From contig NC_012873.2 of assembly GCF_000003195.3 (NCBI RefSeq), positions 16,729,202 to 16,793,201 of the forward strand: a DNA stretch of 64,000 nt, written 5' to 3'. Made by a program: the position numbers and the translations under genes. This stretch comes from Sorghum bicolor. Lineage: Eukaryota > Streptophyta > Magnoliopsida > Poales > Poaceae. Under the pieces are notes generated by a model, which did not search any database, had not been told where the DNA came from, and saw only the letters and a program-made list of their open reading frames with translations. This document shows, piece after piece, positions 12,180 through 22,468 of the stretch; positions within the stretch are counted from its first letter, which is position 1, and every line of letters begins with the position of its first letter.

Positions 12180-13254
12180 TTTAGCAAAAGTATATGACAT
12201 AATGTTGACTCCTACAACTGGGTTGTATAAAGCTTCAAAAGGATATGAACCTACTTGCAACTTTATAGCAACAGAGGGCGAATTAAAACGAATTACTTCA
12301 GGGGATTGCTCAGATTCTATGAACCAATCATCACCCAAAATAAAGATTAGTTCTCTTATAATTTCTCTAAGAAATTTTTAAATCATCATGATGTGAGAAA
12401 TTAGGATCAAAATCCCTAGATTGCTGGGGTTGAATAATCTTACGATAAAATGTAGTATTACCATAATCATCAAAGAAATCATCCTCAATTTCAAACATCC
12501 ATTCAGAATTTAGAGTTATCTCCTTCTCATTAGCTAGTTCAACTATAGATTGAGATGAATCAGGTAAAAGTTTATTTTCAGCTAATAGAGATTATCCTTC
12601 TAACAACTCTTCTTTTTCTTCAGAGAGATCATTTAAAATATTAGTACGAATAGTTTTAGCATGATCAACAGTAATATGCATAAATGCTCCTCCCAAGGCC
12701 AAATTAAGGTATTCTAGATTTCTATCATTAAGGCCTAAAAAGAAATGTTGTAGAAGCATGGGTTCTGGTAAAGCAAGATTAGGTCTAGAATTTACAAAGC
12801 CATCAAAACAATCCCAAGCCTTGCCTAGCGATTCATTGTCTAATTGTTTGAATCCTATAGTTTCAAACTGAAGTTTAGCGACCTTTTCTACTGGGAAGAA
12901 TTTAAGGCAAAAGTCTTTTCATAAAACATCCCAGTCTCCTTGACTATTCCCAACATGGTGATTATACCATTTCTTAGCTCGACCCGTTAATGAAAATGGA
13001 AAGAGTTTCCATCTTAAAGTCTCATCGGCCATGCCCTTAATACTCAGACATGAGCATGTGTGCTCAAAATCGGCTAAGTGGGAATAGGGGTTTTCGCTAG
13101 AATTACCAGAAAAAATATGTTCTTGAACTAATTTGATTAGTCCTGGGCGTAGCTCATAACCAGATGATGTGATAGGTTTAGAAGATTCCTTTGGCTGGAG
13201 GTACGATCCTGATGGTACTCCATATTGATATAAAAGTTGAGATTCACTTTCCAT
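12180..13254 (-). pseudogene. Element B gag remnant
   Basis: The gag N-terminus is open at 12919-13254 from ATG at 13254, shortly inside the primer-binding site. It contains YELRPGLIKLVQEHIFSG and FPFSLTGRAKKWYNH, characteristic of Athila/gypsy gag capsid domains. From 12918 to 12180 the sequence is still gag/protease-like but full of stops and frameshifts. Confidence 0.65.
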
Positions 13255-13331
13255 AATTTATATTTATATATTTTTATATTTTTTTAAAAGGATAACTATA
13301 GACTAAGAAAGACTAATGTCAAAATTAGCAA

Positions 13332-13358
13332 ACCGTTCCCTGTCAACGGTGCCAGAAA
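13332..13358 (-). promoter_or_regulatory. Element B primer-binding site
   Basis: Directly inside the 5' LTR, the minus strand reads TGGCACCGTTGACAGGGAAC. It resembles the TGGCGCCGTTGCCGGGGA primer-binding site of Athila-type elements, with a few substitutions. Confidence 0.65.
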
Positions 13359-13362
13359 TGAT

Positions 13363-14564
13363 TGTTGGTATAAATTAACTGCACCCTAATAATGATTATA
13401 ATCAGATTATCCGCAAGCGCACAGATATATATTGATCAGCACTTCACCAAGATCAACCCGGTTTTAATATCGAACCCAAAGGAATAGTATGTAATTTATG
13501 ACCAAGTCTATAATTTCTTAATCTAAGGGGGGTACAATCAATCTAGAAAATTAATGAGAATGAGGAAATAGCTAATGTACTCTGGTTCTAATAATCGGTA
13601 AATTTTGTATAATATCGTCTTATCGGGCAAGTAACCCGAATAGGAGAAGAAACAGAGTAATCTCCTATCAGGCACCTATAAGTCTATCAATCCTATCAAC
13701 GGGAAGTGGACTATAGAGGAATCAACGTAGCTATAAAGTCAACTACACGAGCTACCACGGTCTGGTTGATCAGGGGACATCTGCAAGCAACCATAGCCCA
13801 GACACCACGTCTATGCTACGAATCACTACTCCAACCTAGGAGCTACCCAAATCAAAGTACTCAATATAATATGAGTTGCAAACCAAAGAACGAATAAAAA
13901 CAAGTTGCTTACTTGAATTAGAATGGTAAATACAAAAGTAACTCAGAACGCAGCTCCGGGCGAGGGAACCAAATCCAAACGAATACAGCTCCTGAGGAAG
14001 CTCCGACAGGCTGGGACTCCTCCAAATCTCTACTCCTCTACTCTAACTCTCTAATCTCTATCTTGATTGCTAGCCTAGATCTAGTGGATCTCTATCTAAT
14101 GCTCTGACTCTTCATCTCTTAATCTAGCCCCCTCCAAGGGGGTCTAGCCTTCTATTTATAGCCTGGTGGGATGGATATGAGCCATTGGATCAAACCGACT
14201 TAACAAGCGACCAAGATGGCTCCTTGGAGGCGGTGGAGGAAGGTTCCGGAAGGGGGGGCAAAACCCTAATATGGGGACACTAGCAGGTGCTAGGGTGGGG
14301 CTGGTTGGCCCCACCTAGCGGCAGCTAGCCCCCCTATTGCGTCGGGTGTCTTCTAGAGTATTCCTGATCCCTCTAGTGTCATCCTTCCATCGCAGATAAG
14401 TAGCACTTAAATCCCTCTTTTCAGCTCTTTCTGAAATAATCCCTAGAAAACACAGAATATGCAAAACTTGTCGAAATTGTTAGTGATAACCCTATTCTAG
14501 TAGATATTCATATCTGGTGGAGAAATAAATGGTAACAAATATTGTGAGTTAACAGGTGTCAACA
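13363..14564 (-). repeat. Element B 5' LTR
   Basis: On the minus strand it runs from TGTTGACACC (14564) to ATACCAACA (13363), 1202 bp. A TATA box TATAAATAGA lies at 14151-14160. It shares blocks with the LTR of element C (the CTTCTAGAG, GGCCCCACCT and AAATTGTTAG segments), so B and C belong to related families. The 5 bases outside it are GTGGT (14565-14569); the duplication partner is out of view. Confidence 0.75.
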
Positions 14565-16057
14565 GTGGTCAACCCACTGCATATCCACTGGTTGGGTGTA
14601 GTAATGACCTGCATTTTGAATATCAACAAGATTTCCAGTTTCTAAATCTTCAGATTGGCCTGGAGCCTTACCTTTTTCCATTGGAGGAACAGCAGGTGCT
14701 AATTGAGCTAATTGTGATTGTAACATTTTATTGAAGTTGTGTTGATTTTTAATAGCAGAAGCAAAGGTATCTAGTCTAGTGTTTATATTTTCTAAAGCTT
14801 TATCACTCAAGGTTACCTTTTTAAACATTTGGTCTAGCAGTTTAGATTGACCTGCAACTAGATCTCATAAGGGTGGCAAATTATAATTGCTATAATTATT
14901 GTTACCTTGGAAATTACCTTGTCGTGGTTGCTGATTCCATCCTTGATTTGATTGATTCCATCATTGGCCTTGTTGAGGACGACAGATGGTGTTATTGTTG
15001 ATGTAGTTCATGATCTCTTGGATTTCAGGACAGTTGATCGCTGAGTGTCCTGTGTTTCCATATTCTTCGCAATTCATGTAGGAGCCATTGATGTGCATGA
15101 CTTCTCTTTTTTTAGTGTCTCTATCTTCGAGCTTCTTCATGATGAGGTCTACCTTTTTAGTGAATGTAATGACTTCTTTGAGATGATGAGTGCCTCCTCC
15201 TCTCTTACGAGGTTGAGTGTGTTCTTCATTCCAGCTTTGATTTGAGGCCATCTTCTCAACGAATGTTGTTGCATCGACGAGCTTAAGTGACAGGAAAGCT
15301 CCTCCAGCTGCAGCATCCATGGACTCACGAGTGCTAGAGACTAGCCCATGATAGAAAGTCTACAATAGTAGCCAATCCTCCATTCCATGATGAGGGCATT
15401 CTACGATATAATCTTGAAAGTGTTCCCATGCTTCGGCGAACGATTCATCATGTTGCTGTTGAAAGTTTGAGATCTTCCCACTCAGTGCAGTGGTCTTGCC
15501 TATTGGAAAGAATCTAGCTAGGAAAGCAATAGAGCATTTGTCCCATATAATGTTGGTTGCCTTGTTGTTATAGAACCATTGCTTTTCTTTTCCTAGGAGC
15601 AAAAATGGGAATAGGCGAGTAAGATAGCATCTTTTGGTACATCTTTGATCTTGAAGGTGCTGCATATCTCCAGAAAGTGTTGTAAGTGTGCACTTCCATC
15701 TTCATGTGCCTTTCCACAAAACTGATTAGCTTGCACCATAGTGATAAGCGCAGGCTTGAGCTCAAATCCATTGTTTCCGATATCGACATTAGGTCCAGTA
15801 TGGATGTTGGCGGTTGTTGGAGCGGAGAATTCACGAAGTGTCTTCTCAGCCATGGCTTGGAAAACTGGTGTCAAGTTAACTTCTAATCCTTCTGATTCTT
15901 CTCCTTCAGATGATGGAGCTTGCTCTTGTGAAGAACAAGTTTCAGTGGAGGGTGTCCTTGATGGTGATTCAAAAATGTCCCTCGTTCTTGCAAACTTCCT
16001 TCTTTTTAAGAGTTTCTCTGGATCTTCAGTGTAATTGTCCGAGAGATCAAAAACCAT
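14565..16057 (-). pseudogene. Element C gag, truncated by insertion of B
   Basis: Gag starts at the ATG at 16057 (MVFDLSDNYTEDPEKLLKRR). Capsid motifs follow: FELKPALITMVQANQFCG near 15740, then IWDKCSIAFLARFFP and HDESFAEAWEHFQDYI in 15360-15665. A zinc-knuckle-like MNCEEYGNTGHSAINCPE sits near 15060. The last part (14565-14828) has LENINTRLDTFASAIKNQ. Frameshifts separate the blocks and the reading ends at the insertion point of B. Confidence 0.75.
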
Positions 16058-16195
16058 TCATTCATTTATTGTCCAGCATAAGATACACAAGTAGATGAAA
16101 CAAGGGTAAGCCTGTTTGAGTTAGAGGTCCATTGGGTGATCGATCTTATTATGGTGCATATGGTTATCAATACTTTTTCTAAGTTGATTAGCCTT

Positions 16196-16215
16196 CCCCG
16201 GCAACGATGCCAAAA
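16196..16215 (-). promoter_or_regulatory. Element C primer-binding site
   Basis: Minus strand TGGCATCGTTGCCGGGGAAG, next to the LTR end at 16221. It is one base away from the TGGCGCCGTTGCCGGGGA site typical of Athila elements. Confidence 0.7.
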
Positions 16216-17741
16216 ATGTTTGTTGGTATTTCTAACGTCACTACAATAAAAACCCAAATATTTATCCCACGCAATGACACTAGAAATGTTGGTATTAATT
16301 AACTTGCCTTTAGCAACTAGCCTCTTGACCCTTACCCCTAACTATGAAACTAGGTTGTCATCCCTAATTGTAAAGCTAGGAATAAACTCTGGTACTAAAT
16401 CTTATCATTTTATGTGACTAGGCAGAAATAAATAAAGATAAATATGAACTAAGAATGATTCTACAAGCGGACAGATAATTATACCATTGTAGCATTTTAC
16501 CTAGACTATTACCAAGTTGTCATTTATATTCTACCACTGGGAAGGCATTGCTAAGAAGCTACTCTAGAGTATTGATAACACATATATGGAGTGAATAAGA
16601 GATGTAGCCAATGTCAACTCTCTCCTCAATAACAGGAAGGTGTCACAAGATAAATAATAGATAAATGATAAATATGATCAATCATCTCCTAATAATACTA
16701 ATCCCGTCATAGCACTCTAATCATGTCAGCGTTTGTCTAATTAGGTACTAAAGAAATAACTCCTAAGTATTCAAGCTACAGTAAAAGCTACTCTGTTTAG
16801 TGCAAGTTTGTCTAACAATCATGGCTAAGTTATACTACTATAGTTCCCTAACACATCGGAGCAATGTACAGGAGAAGATGAGTACAAGAACCTCCTCTTA
16901 ACCTGACAATCCCACTCTACCAATCCACCGTATGGAAGAAGGCCTACAAAGGACTCAATGGGTCTGTCACACCCATGATCTACCTCACTACCCGGAACGA
17001 CTGGGGATACTCGCAGATAAGCAAAACACCTAGACACAATGTCTACATATTGCCTACCACTCACATGCAATTGAATAGATGAGCATTATACGAACCAGTG
17101 CATGAATATAATAGCAAACTAACTATACTTGACATATTAAAGTAGACAATGAAAATGCAATCAAGAACATGATAATGAAGAATAATGTTGCTAGTAATGA
17201 TCATACAAAAGCAGATATTATAATAAGAAAGAAAAGCTTAAGAACTATATCAGACTCTTCTCTTCTTGACAACGTCGGGAATCCAAGATCGATGAAGAAC
17301 TTGACTTCCTCTACTCTAGATCTAACTAGGCTAAACTATGAACTAGAAGGCTATGAGGAACTTGAACTTGAAGATGACTTGATCACCAAATATCTCGAGA
17401 TGGAATGAATGAGTTGAATGGATTCTAGGGTTTCTAGGGGGAGGTCTGGCTCCGCTTATATAGCCCGGTGGGATGCACGACAGCCGTTTGATCAAACCGA
17501 CTTCACGTAGGGCTAAGATTGATCCTCAAGGGCGGTGGAAGAACATTCTAGAAGGGGGAGAGAGTTCCCCTCATAGGAGGCCGGCCGACCTGGCAGGTGG
17601 GGCCGGCTGGCCCCACCTGGAGGTGGCCCTGCCTCCCCTTCGCTCTAGTGTCTTCTGGATCCTTCTAGAGTAGTTTGGCATATTCTTGAGTTGCGGATAA
17701 TTCGGTGGTGTATATTTGTAGTTATGTTCCTTTTCGAGAAT

Positions 17742-17820
17742 GCCGCCACTCGGATTCGAACCGAGATGCTTGAGCATTGCTTCCTAAGAGTAGCGTGTCT
17801 ACCAATTTCACCATGGCGGC
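17742..17820 (-). tRNA. trnL-UAG: tRNA-Leu(UAG), nuclear copy of plastid trnL-UAG
   Basis: The minus strand begins GCCGCCATGGTGAAATTGGT and folds as a class II tRNA. The acceptor GCCGCCA pairs with the 3' end TGGCGGC, there is a D-loop with GGTAGACACGC, the anticodon loop CTCTTAGGA has anticodon TAG, a long variable arm follows, and the T-arm carries GGTTCGAATCC. It is close to the plastid trnL-UAG sequence as remembered. A few changes in the anticodon stem and variable arm suggest decay after transfer. It lies within a retrotransposon LTR, so it is most likely a nuclear plastid-DNA insertion and not an active tRNA gene. Confidence 0.85.
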
Positions 17821-17866
17821 TAATTTAAAATAATAGTTAACTTAAAAGAATAATAGTTATTTTATC

Positions 17867-18010
17867 GTGAATTGTCGAGACTGGATGCAGAAGGTGTGTG
17901 TGGAGACTGACTGCCAGACAGTGGTTTCAGCATGGCAGGAGGAGAAGGAACAACGGTCAGCTGTGTTCCAGATTGTGCAAGAAATGAAGCAGTTATGCTC
18001 CGTGTTCCAG
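17867..18010 (+). pseudogene. RNase H-like (RVT_3) fragment
   Basis: The plus strand encodes CVETDCQTVVSAWQ followed by FQIVQEMKQLCSVFQG. This resembles the plant RVT_3-type RNase H domain found in non-LTR retrotransposon relatives (acidic residue in ETDC, then an I..E...L helix). Only about 48 residues are recognisable and no larger gene surrounds them. It is probably a captured scrap next to the plastid tRNA copy. Confidence 0.5.
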
Positions 18011-18390
18011 GGCGCGCCTAGGAGGGCAGCGCGCTTGGGATGCGGAGGAGCTATTATCACCCAGCTCCCTAACCTAATGCAGCCGGACCGCAGGAGAGCA
18101 TGGGGGGACGTCCTAATCCTTTTGCCACCGCAAGGCTGGCTAATCGTACGACAACCTCTAGGGAAAAAAGGGCATTTACTTATTATAGAGATGGTGCGAT
18201 TTGACTCTTTTTTTTATTTTAGCCCTACCTATATCTCATTCTTACGAGAAAGAGAGAGGGTTCGCATAGAGAGAACAAAATTAGTAAAGGAAACCCGAGC
18301 TTGGGGAAGGTTAGGTGAACTAACAATTCCTTCTGTCGTGTATCTTCGATTGATGTGGCCTCAGATGCTTCAATTGTAGATTTGAGTATT
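18011..18390. other. Foreign filler inside LTR C, possibly organellar
   Basis: The segment following the RNase H-like scrap is unlike LTR sequence. The part from about 18165 to 18340 (an AT-rich TTATTATAGAGATGGTGCGA start and an AGAAAGAGAGAGGGTTCGCA stretch) has the look of plastid intergenic DNA, but I cannot place it. No gene is called. Confidence 0.35.
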
Positions 18391-18580
18391 GAGCGAAAGG
18401 TTACACCTACAGGATAGGTTCTGTATTACAGGCCAATCTGTGTTTTCTGGTTCAGTCCCTGAAAACTGATAATTCATCAAAACTCGTGGAAATTGTTAGA
18501 TAAACCCCTAGCCTTCTAGATATTGATGTATGTTTCATGCCTTTTGATATATAAAATGTTGACGCTATCCACCGTCAACA

Positions 18581-19620
18581 CTCAGTTTGTCATGTCTGTC
18601 ATTAGATCATAAGATTCGTCCATCCTTAATGTAACAGGTGTAGATTTTGGCACTTGATGGCTGAGGATGGCATGTCCCATGACCCCATGGCAGCCATAAA
18701 GTTGTTGTCCCAAATCAACTAGTTATTTGCCACCAGGGATGAATGTCACAACACCTGAGACCTATTTTTTGCTATTTTTTGCCTATTTCTTGCTGTTTTT
18801 GGGCCTATGACGAGGTACTAGCAATCTGAGGTGGCTATACTGAAGTAATTGTCTTTGTTGGTCCTGTGTATTTAATCATGGTTGTCATCAAATCGCATGA
18901 TAGTGACACGCCTAATGCAACTGTTGTAGGCAAACATACCTGATGGCTAAGTGTGTCATGTCACGTGGTTCCATGGCAACCATGAACAGTTTTGATGTCT
19001 TAAGTGTTAAGTTGTTTGCCACCTAGGATGATTGCCAAAATAAACATTAAGTTGGGAACCATTAACACCTGAGGCCCTTTTACCTTATTTATGTTGCCAA
19101 TGATGTCACATGGTCTTCTATTGGAGCATGATATGGATGGGGCATGGAGGATCTACGATTTGGCTCTTACCAAACCAAAGATCTTCAATGCCGCATTCAT
19201 AGTTTGCTTCAGCTTTGTTAAATTTGACTAAGGCTATAGTTGTGTGCTGAGAACCAAGTGAGGCCAATGATGACAAACTGAAAAAAGAGGTGGCTGCCCT
19301 GTTTGTGTATGAATTCACTGCTATCTCATATCATTCATCACATCTACTAGAATCATCCACTGTTCAGCAACAGTTGGGTGAAACCCAAGTTGAAGGCAAA
19401 CAATGGATGAACCATCAGATTCTATGAATGCCATGTGCTTCTTTATTTGAATGGTTACCTATCATACTACTCTTTTGCATCGACAGTGCAGCCATCAATG
19501 AAAATTTTATGTCAATGAACATCATATTCTAAATCTCAGAGGCCACGAATAAATATGTTTTTATCAATGATTTTGTTCTTTACTTGTGATACTTCCTATC
19601 TTACTTGTCCTTAAATACTT
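18581..19620. repeat. Degenerate two-copy repeat; otherwise no gene seen
   Basis: The segments 18581-18800 and about 18880-19080 are diverged direct copies. Both run through the sequence of motifs ATGGCTRAG, TGTCATG, CCATGGCA.CCAT, AAGTTGTTTGCCACC and ACACCTGAG. Unit spacing is about 300 bp. From 19080 to 19620 I see no gene or element boundary. Confidence 0.5.
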
Positions 19621-19632
19621 TTGAAGGGTGGA

Positions 19633-19872
19633 ATGTCTTGGTACGTGGTTTACAGAGGCAGACAACCTGGGGTGTATGCCTCCTGGGCTACTTGCCATGC
19701 CCGGGTAAATGGCTTTCCAAGCAGTTGTTACAAAAGGTTCCCAATTAAAGAGGAAGTTGTTGCATCTTTGCTAGAATTCATGGGTTGTGAAGATGACAAA
19801 ATAATGGTTGAGCCTGGCAAACTTGATGTTAACAAGCCAAAGCCAGCTTTGTTTGCTATGGTTGTTGTCTAG
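19633..19872 (+). CDS. RNase H1 N-terminal (viroplasmin-like) domain ORF, probably partial
   Basis: This ORF encodes MSWYVVYRGRQPGVYASW and continues with CHARVNGF and CYKRFPIKEEV. This is the small domain shared by the N-terminus of eukaryotic RNase H1 and the caulimovirus viroplasmin (Cauli_VI family), which binds RNA/DNA hybrids. The domain occupies about residues 1-50. The rest (GCEDDKIMVEPGKLDV to the stop) is not a catalytic RNase H. The start at 19633 is the first in-frame ATG. There is no LTR or pararetrovirus context around it, so it may be a plant RNase H-like gene exon or a captured fragment. Whether it is expressed is unknown. Confidence 0.6.
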   Translation: MSWYVVYRGRQPGVYASWATCHARVNGFPSSCYKRFPIKEEVVASLLEFMGCEDDKIMVEPGKLDVNKPKPALFAMVVV

Positions 19873-22468
19873 TCATGTTTGTTGTTGCTGCTCATTGGGT
19901 TCGTATTATGTCGCTATTACAGTTGCCTTTGAAGGATCATTGATGTAATCGTCTTGCCTGGCATACTTGATGTTAACAATGCCTATGATGAGAATTATTA
20001 ACTGAGGCATACTTGTATTGGATTGCATGATTTCTCCCATTTGTGCATTGCCGTTCCATCTATCTTGTTCTGGTAGCAGGTTCTTTCTTGCAAACTTTTT
20101 GTTATTTAGTGACCGGGTCTTTGGTGGTTGGCTCAAAATCTTGGAATTGGGATTTGTTAAATTTTTTGGCTCCAAGTTCTGACCATTAGTAAATACGTAG
20201 TAGTGCTTTTAACTGCATGCTAAGTAGATAAAGCAAATACACACGTAATACAACAACCCTTGAGTAGCCTTTAGATTGGCTAAATTTGTTTTTGCTACTT
20301 TGAGTAGGATAAACTGGAGAACCATTACAGACATGGATTATGAATGTGATGTAAAATTCATCTTATTGAGTCTTTCTGTCATGCTGGTACTTGGTACCTG
20401 CAGGATGCTAATATAGTATCTCGGCATCAACTATTGTATAATTTTTTATTTAAATGTTCTTGCATGTATATTAGAAGGAATCAGTTAGATGATCGGTAAA
20501 TGGTATTGCAGGCGAGGCAATTAGTTTGACATTTTTTTTCTTTTGTTGCTCATCAGACTGCACAAAATAATATTAATCTTCAGACGATAATTCTTTCTAG
20601 ATTTGATCTAATCTTTATCGTCAAAGAAATCAGAATGTATGATCAAGATAAGGTATCAAGCATAATTCTTTCTATAACTTTTCTATTCTAGCAGCTAAGA
20701 GACTATAAGTGCAACTTCAAAATACAGCGAATAGCAACGCACATTATCAAGGTGCATGCCACTTGTGCTGCAGCTTCATCCACAAACACTGAGGCAATCG
20801 AAGGAGAGAATTGGCTGAAAAGGTGTGACCCATGTCGTGTGTGTATGTTGTAAATTTGATTTTATTTTCTTGTCTTCTACTTACATAACCTGTTTAGGTA
20901 AAGTTAATTTTTGATTTTCTGTATAGGCTTTTCATAATGCTAAGATCGATTTTAGTAGCTTTTGAGAAACAAAAGAATTTTGTAAAACCAAAGTATTTCT
21001 CCAATACTGAAAAAAATACTTTACATCCAGACAAGGTTACATGTACTACTTATTCTGAATAATGTGGCTATTGATTTGACTTTTAGTTTAGACAAAAAAA
21101 ATCATAGATCGATTTGATTTTTTACTAGACAAGTATATTGTGCTGTGGACACTTTAACTTAATTTCTTGTCGGGTTACTGATATTTGATCAAATGGATCA
21201 TTTGGAGCTTCTAGCTCTTTAACTTAAATTTTGATAAGTCACAGATAATTGGTCGTGGTGTCCGTCATCTCATCAAAACATTGAAGGTTGGAGGCTTTTG
21301 TTGCCTCATTCTGGCAATATGCATAGTGGAGTACCTTATAGCATAGATGAACTTTGGGCTTTGTGAGGTTTCTCTTATCACTTTTCTTGTCAGATTTAGC
21401 ACTTGTAATTCAGTGTACAACATTATGATGTATATTTGATAAGAAAATATATGTTTGTCTAGCAATCTACGCATGGTTGTTTCATGACCGAATGACTACC
21501 TCGATGATCATCATTGCACAGTCATGGAGTAACCAAAATTGAGGAGAAATCAGCCATCGTCAAGGCCTTCCCTGTTGATTGCAGTTGTCGAGGACTCCAT
21601 GAAGCATGATTTATTTTAGTTTTATGATTTATTCTTTTTCTAAGTATGTTCATCTAAGAATGATTTTTTTATGTCACTGTGGTGTTAGCACGGGCAGTAT
21701 ACTAGTTAGATTATTAGATTACTTTCAAATTTCTCAGAACCAAAGAGTTCCTAAGATGAAGTTATGCATAGAGACTGAGCAATTTGCATGCTCAAATATC
21801 ACTGTATTCAATGTCTGTATTAGTTTCAAAAAAAATGTCTGTATTAAAGTTGTTAGCTATTGGATGGTCTGCAGAAACTAAGGAATTGTAACAATTGCTA
21901 CGGCAAAGAAAACGACCTTTATATACGAGGCACCATTGTGCATGCCAGGCAGCCAGGGTCTGCGCTACGGTTCATCTACCATCAAATTTATTGCAATTTA
22001 TGAAGGAAAACATGAGTACATCACAAAATAGAGAGCGACTATTAAAGTGTAATCTTACGAGGGTTTTACGAGTAGCAGCTGGAAGTATGACAATAATTCA
22101 AGAGCACAGAGAATACTGCTGGATACATGTGGATGGAAGACGGAAAGCAGATCGGGATACAAAAAGATACAAGACGGAATGCATTTGCATGCTCAACACT
22201 AATATTATAGATATAAGACGCATTTGTTTACTTAACACGGCACTACGCCACTTTCAAAGATACATCCCTGGAACCTGCAACAACCCATGCAAGAATTGCA
22301 AGGAAGATGCTTCTGTTGTTCACTGCGGTTCACAGATACAAGAACATAGCATAATAAAAAAAACCATAAAGACAGACACTGGCACCAGATGTAGGAGCTG
22401 TTTTTTAACCCATAAAACAACTTATCGTTACTGTTGTTGGATCCCATGATGGGCCAGTGAACACTTCA
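19873..22468. other. AT-rich intergenic DNA and probable UEV1 3' flank
   Basis: I find no supported coding region, element end or tandem array in this stretch. The part next to 22468 probably includes the 3' untranslated region of the minus-strand UEV1 gene. Confidence 0.4.

Larger units (their letters stand above)
7612..14564 (-). mobile_element. Element B: Athila-like Ty3/gypsy retrotransposon
   Basis: A minus-strand element with 5' LTR 13363-14564, an Asp-tRNA-style primer-binding site, gag remnants, protease, RT, RNase H and integrase, then a long non-pol 3' region (7612-8930). It is interrupted at 7611 by element A and is itself inserted in the gag of element C at 14564/14565. The RT (RMCIDYRKLNKATKKDHFPL) and the long tail between pol and the 3' LTR fit the Athila lineage. 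No frame is intact. Confidence 0.8.
14565..18580 (-). mobile_element. Element C: second Athila-like retrotransposon, interrupted by B
   Basis: A minus-strand element represented by its 5' LTR (16221-18580), primer-binding site and part of gag (14565-16057). Gag stops abruptly at 14565, where the LTR of B begins, so B inserted into C. The pol of C must lie beyond the left edge of the window, on the far side of B and A. Confidence 0.75.
16221..18580 (-). repeat. Element C 5' LTR carrying a foreign insertion
   Basis: On the minus strand it runs from TGTTGACGG (18580) to ATACCAACA (16221). A TATA box TATATAAG lies at 17455-17462. Both ends align in style with the LTR of B, but at 2360 bp it is about twice as long. 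The surplus is a block of roughly 17720-18390 that has no counterpart in the B LTR and contains a plastid tRNA copy and other unrelated sequence. LTR-type sequence resumes after about 18390 (AAATTGTTAGATAAACCCCT). Confidence 0.65.

Noticed and set aside
17742..17820. Functional nuclear tRNA-Leu gene
   Set aside because: The sequence is of plastid trnL-UAG type, has changes in stem and variable arm, lacks a 3' T run directly after it and lies within an LTR. A plastid-derived insertion is more likely.
21895..22449. A 184-codon plus-strand ORF next to UEV1
   Set aside because: Low-complexity, cysteine-scattered translation with no motif. It lies in the probable UEV1 3' untranslated region on the opposite strand.
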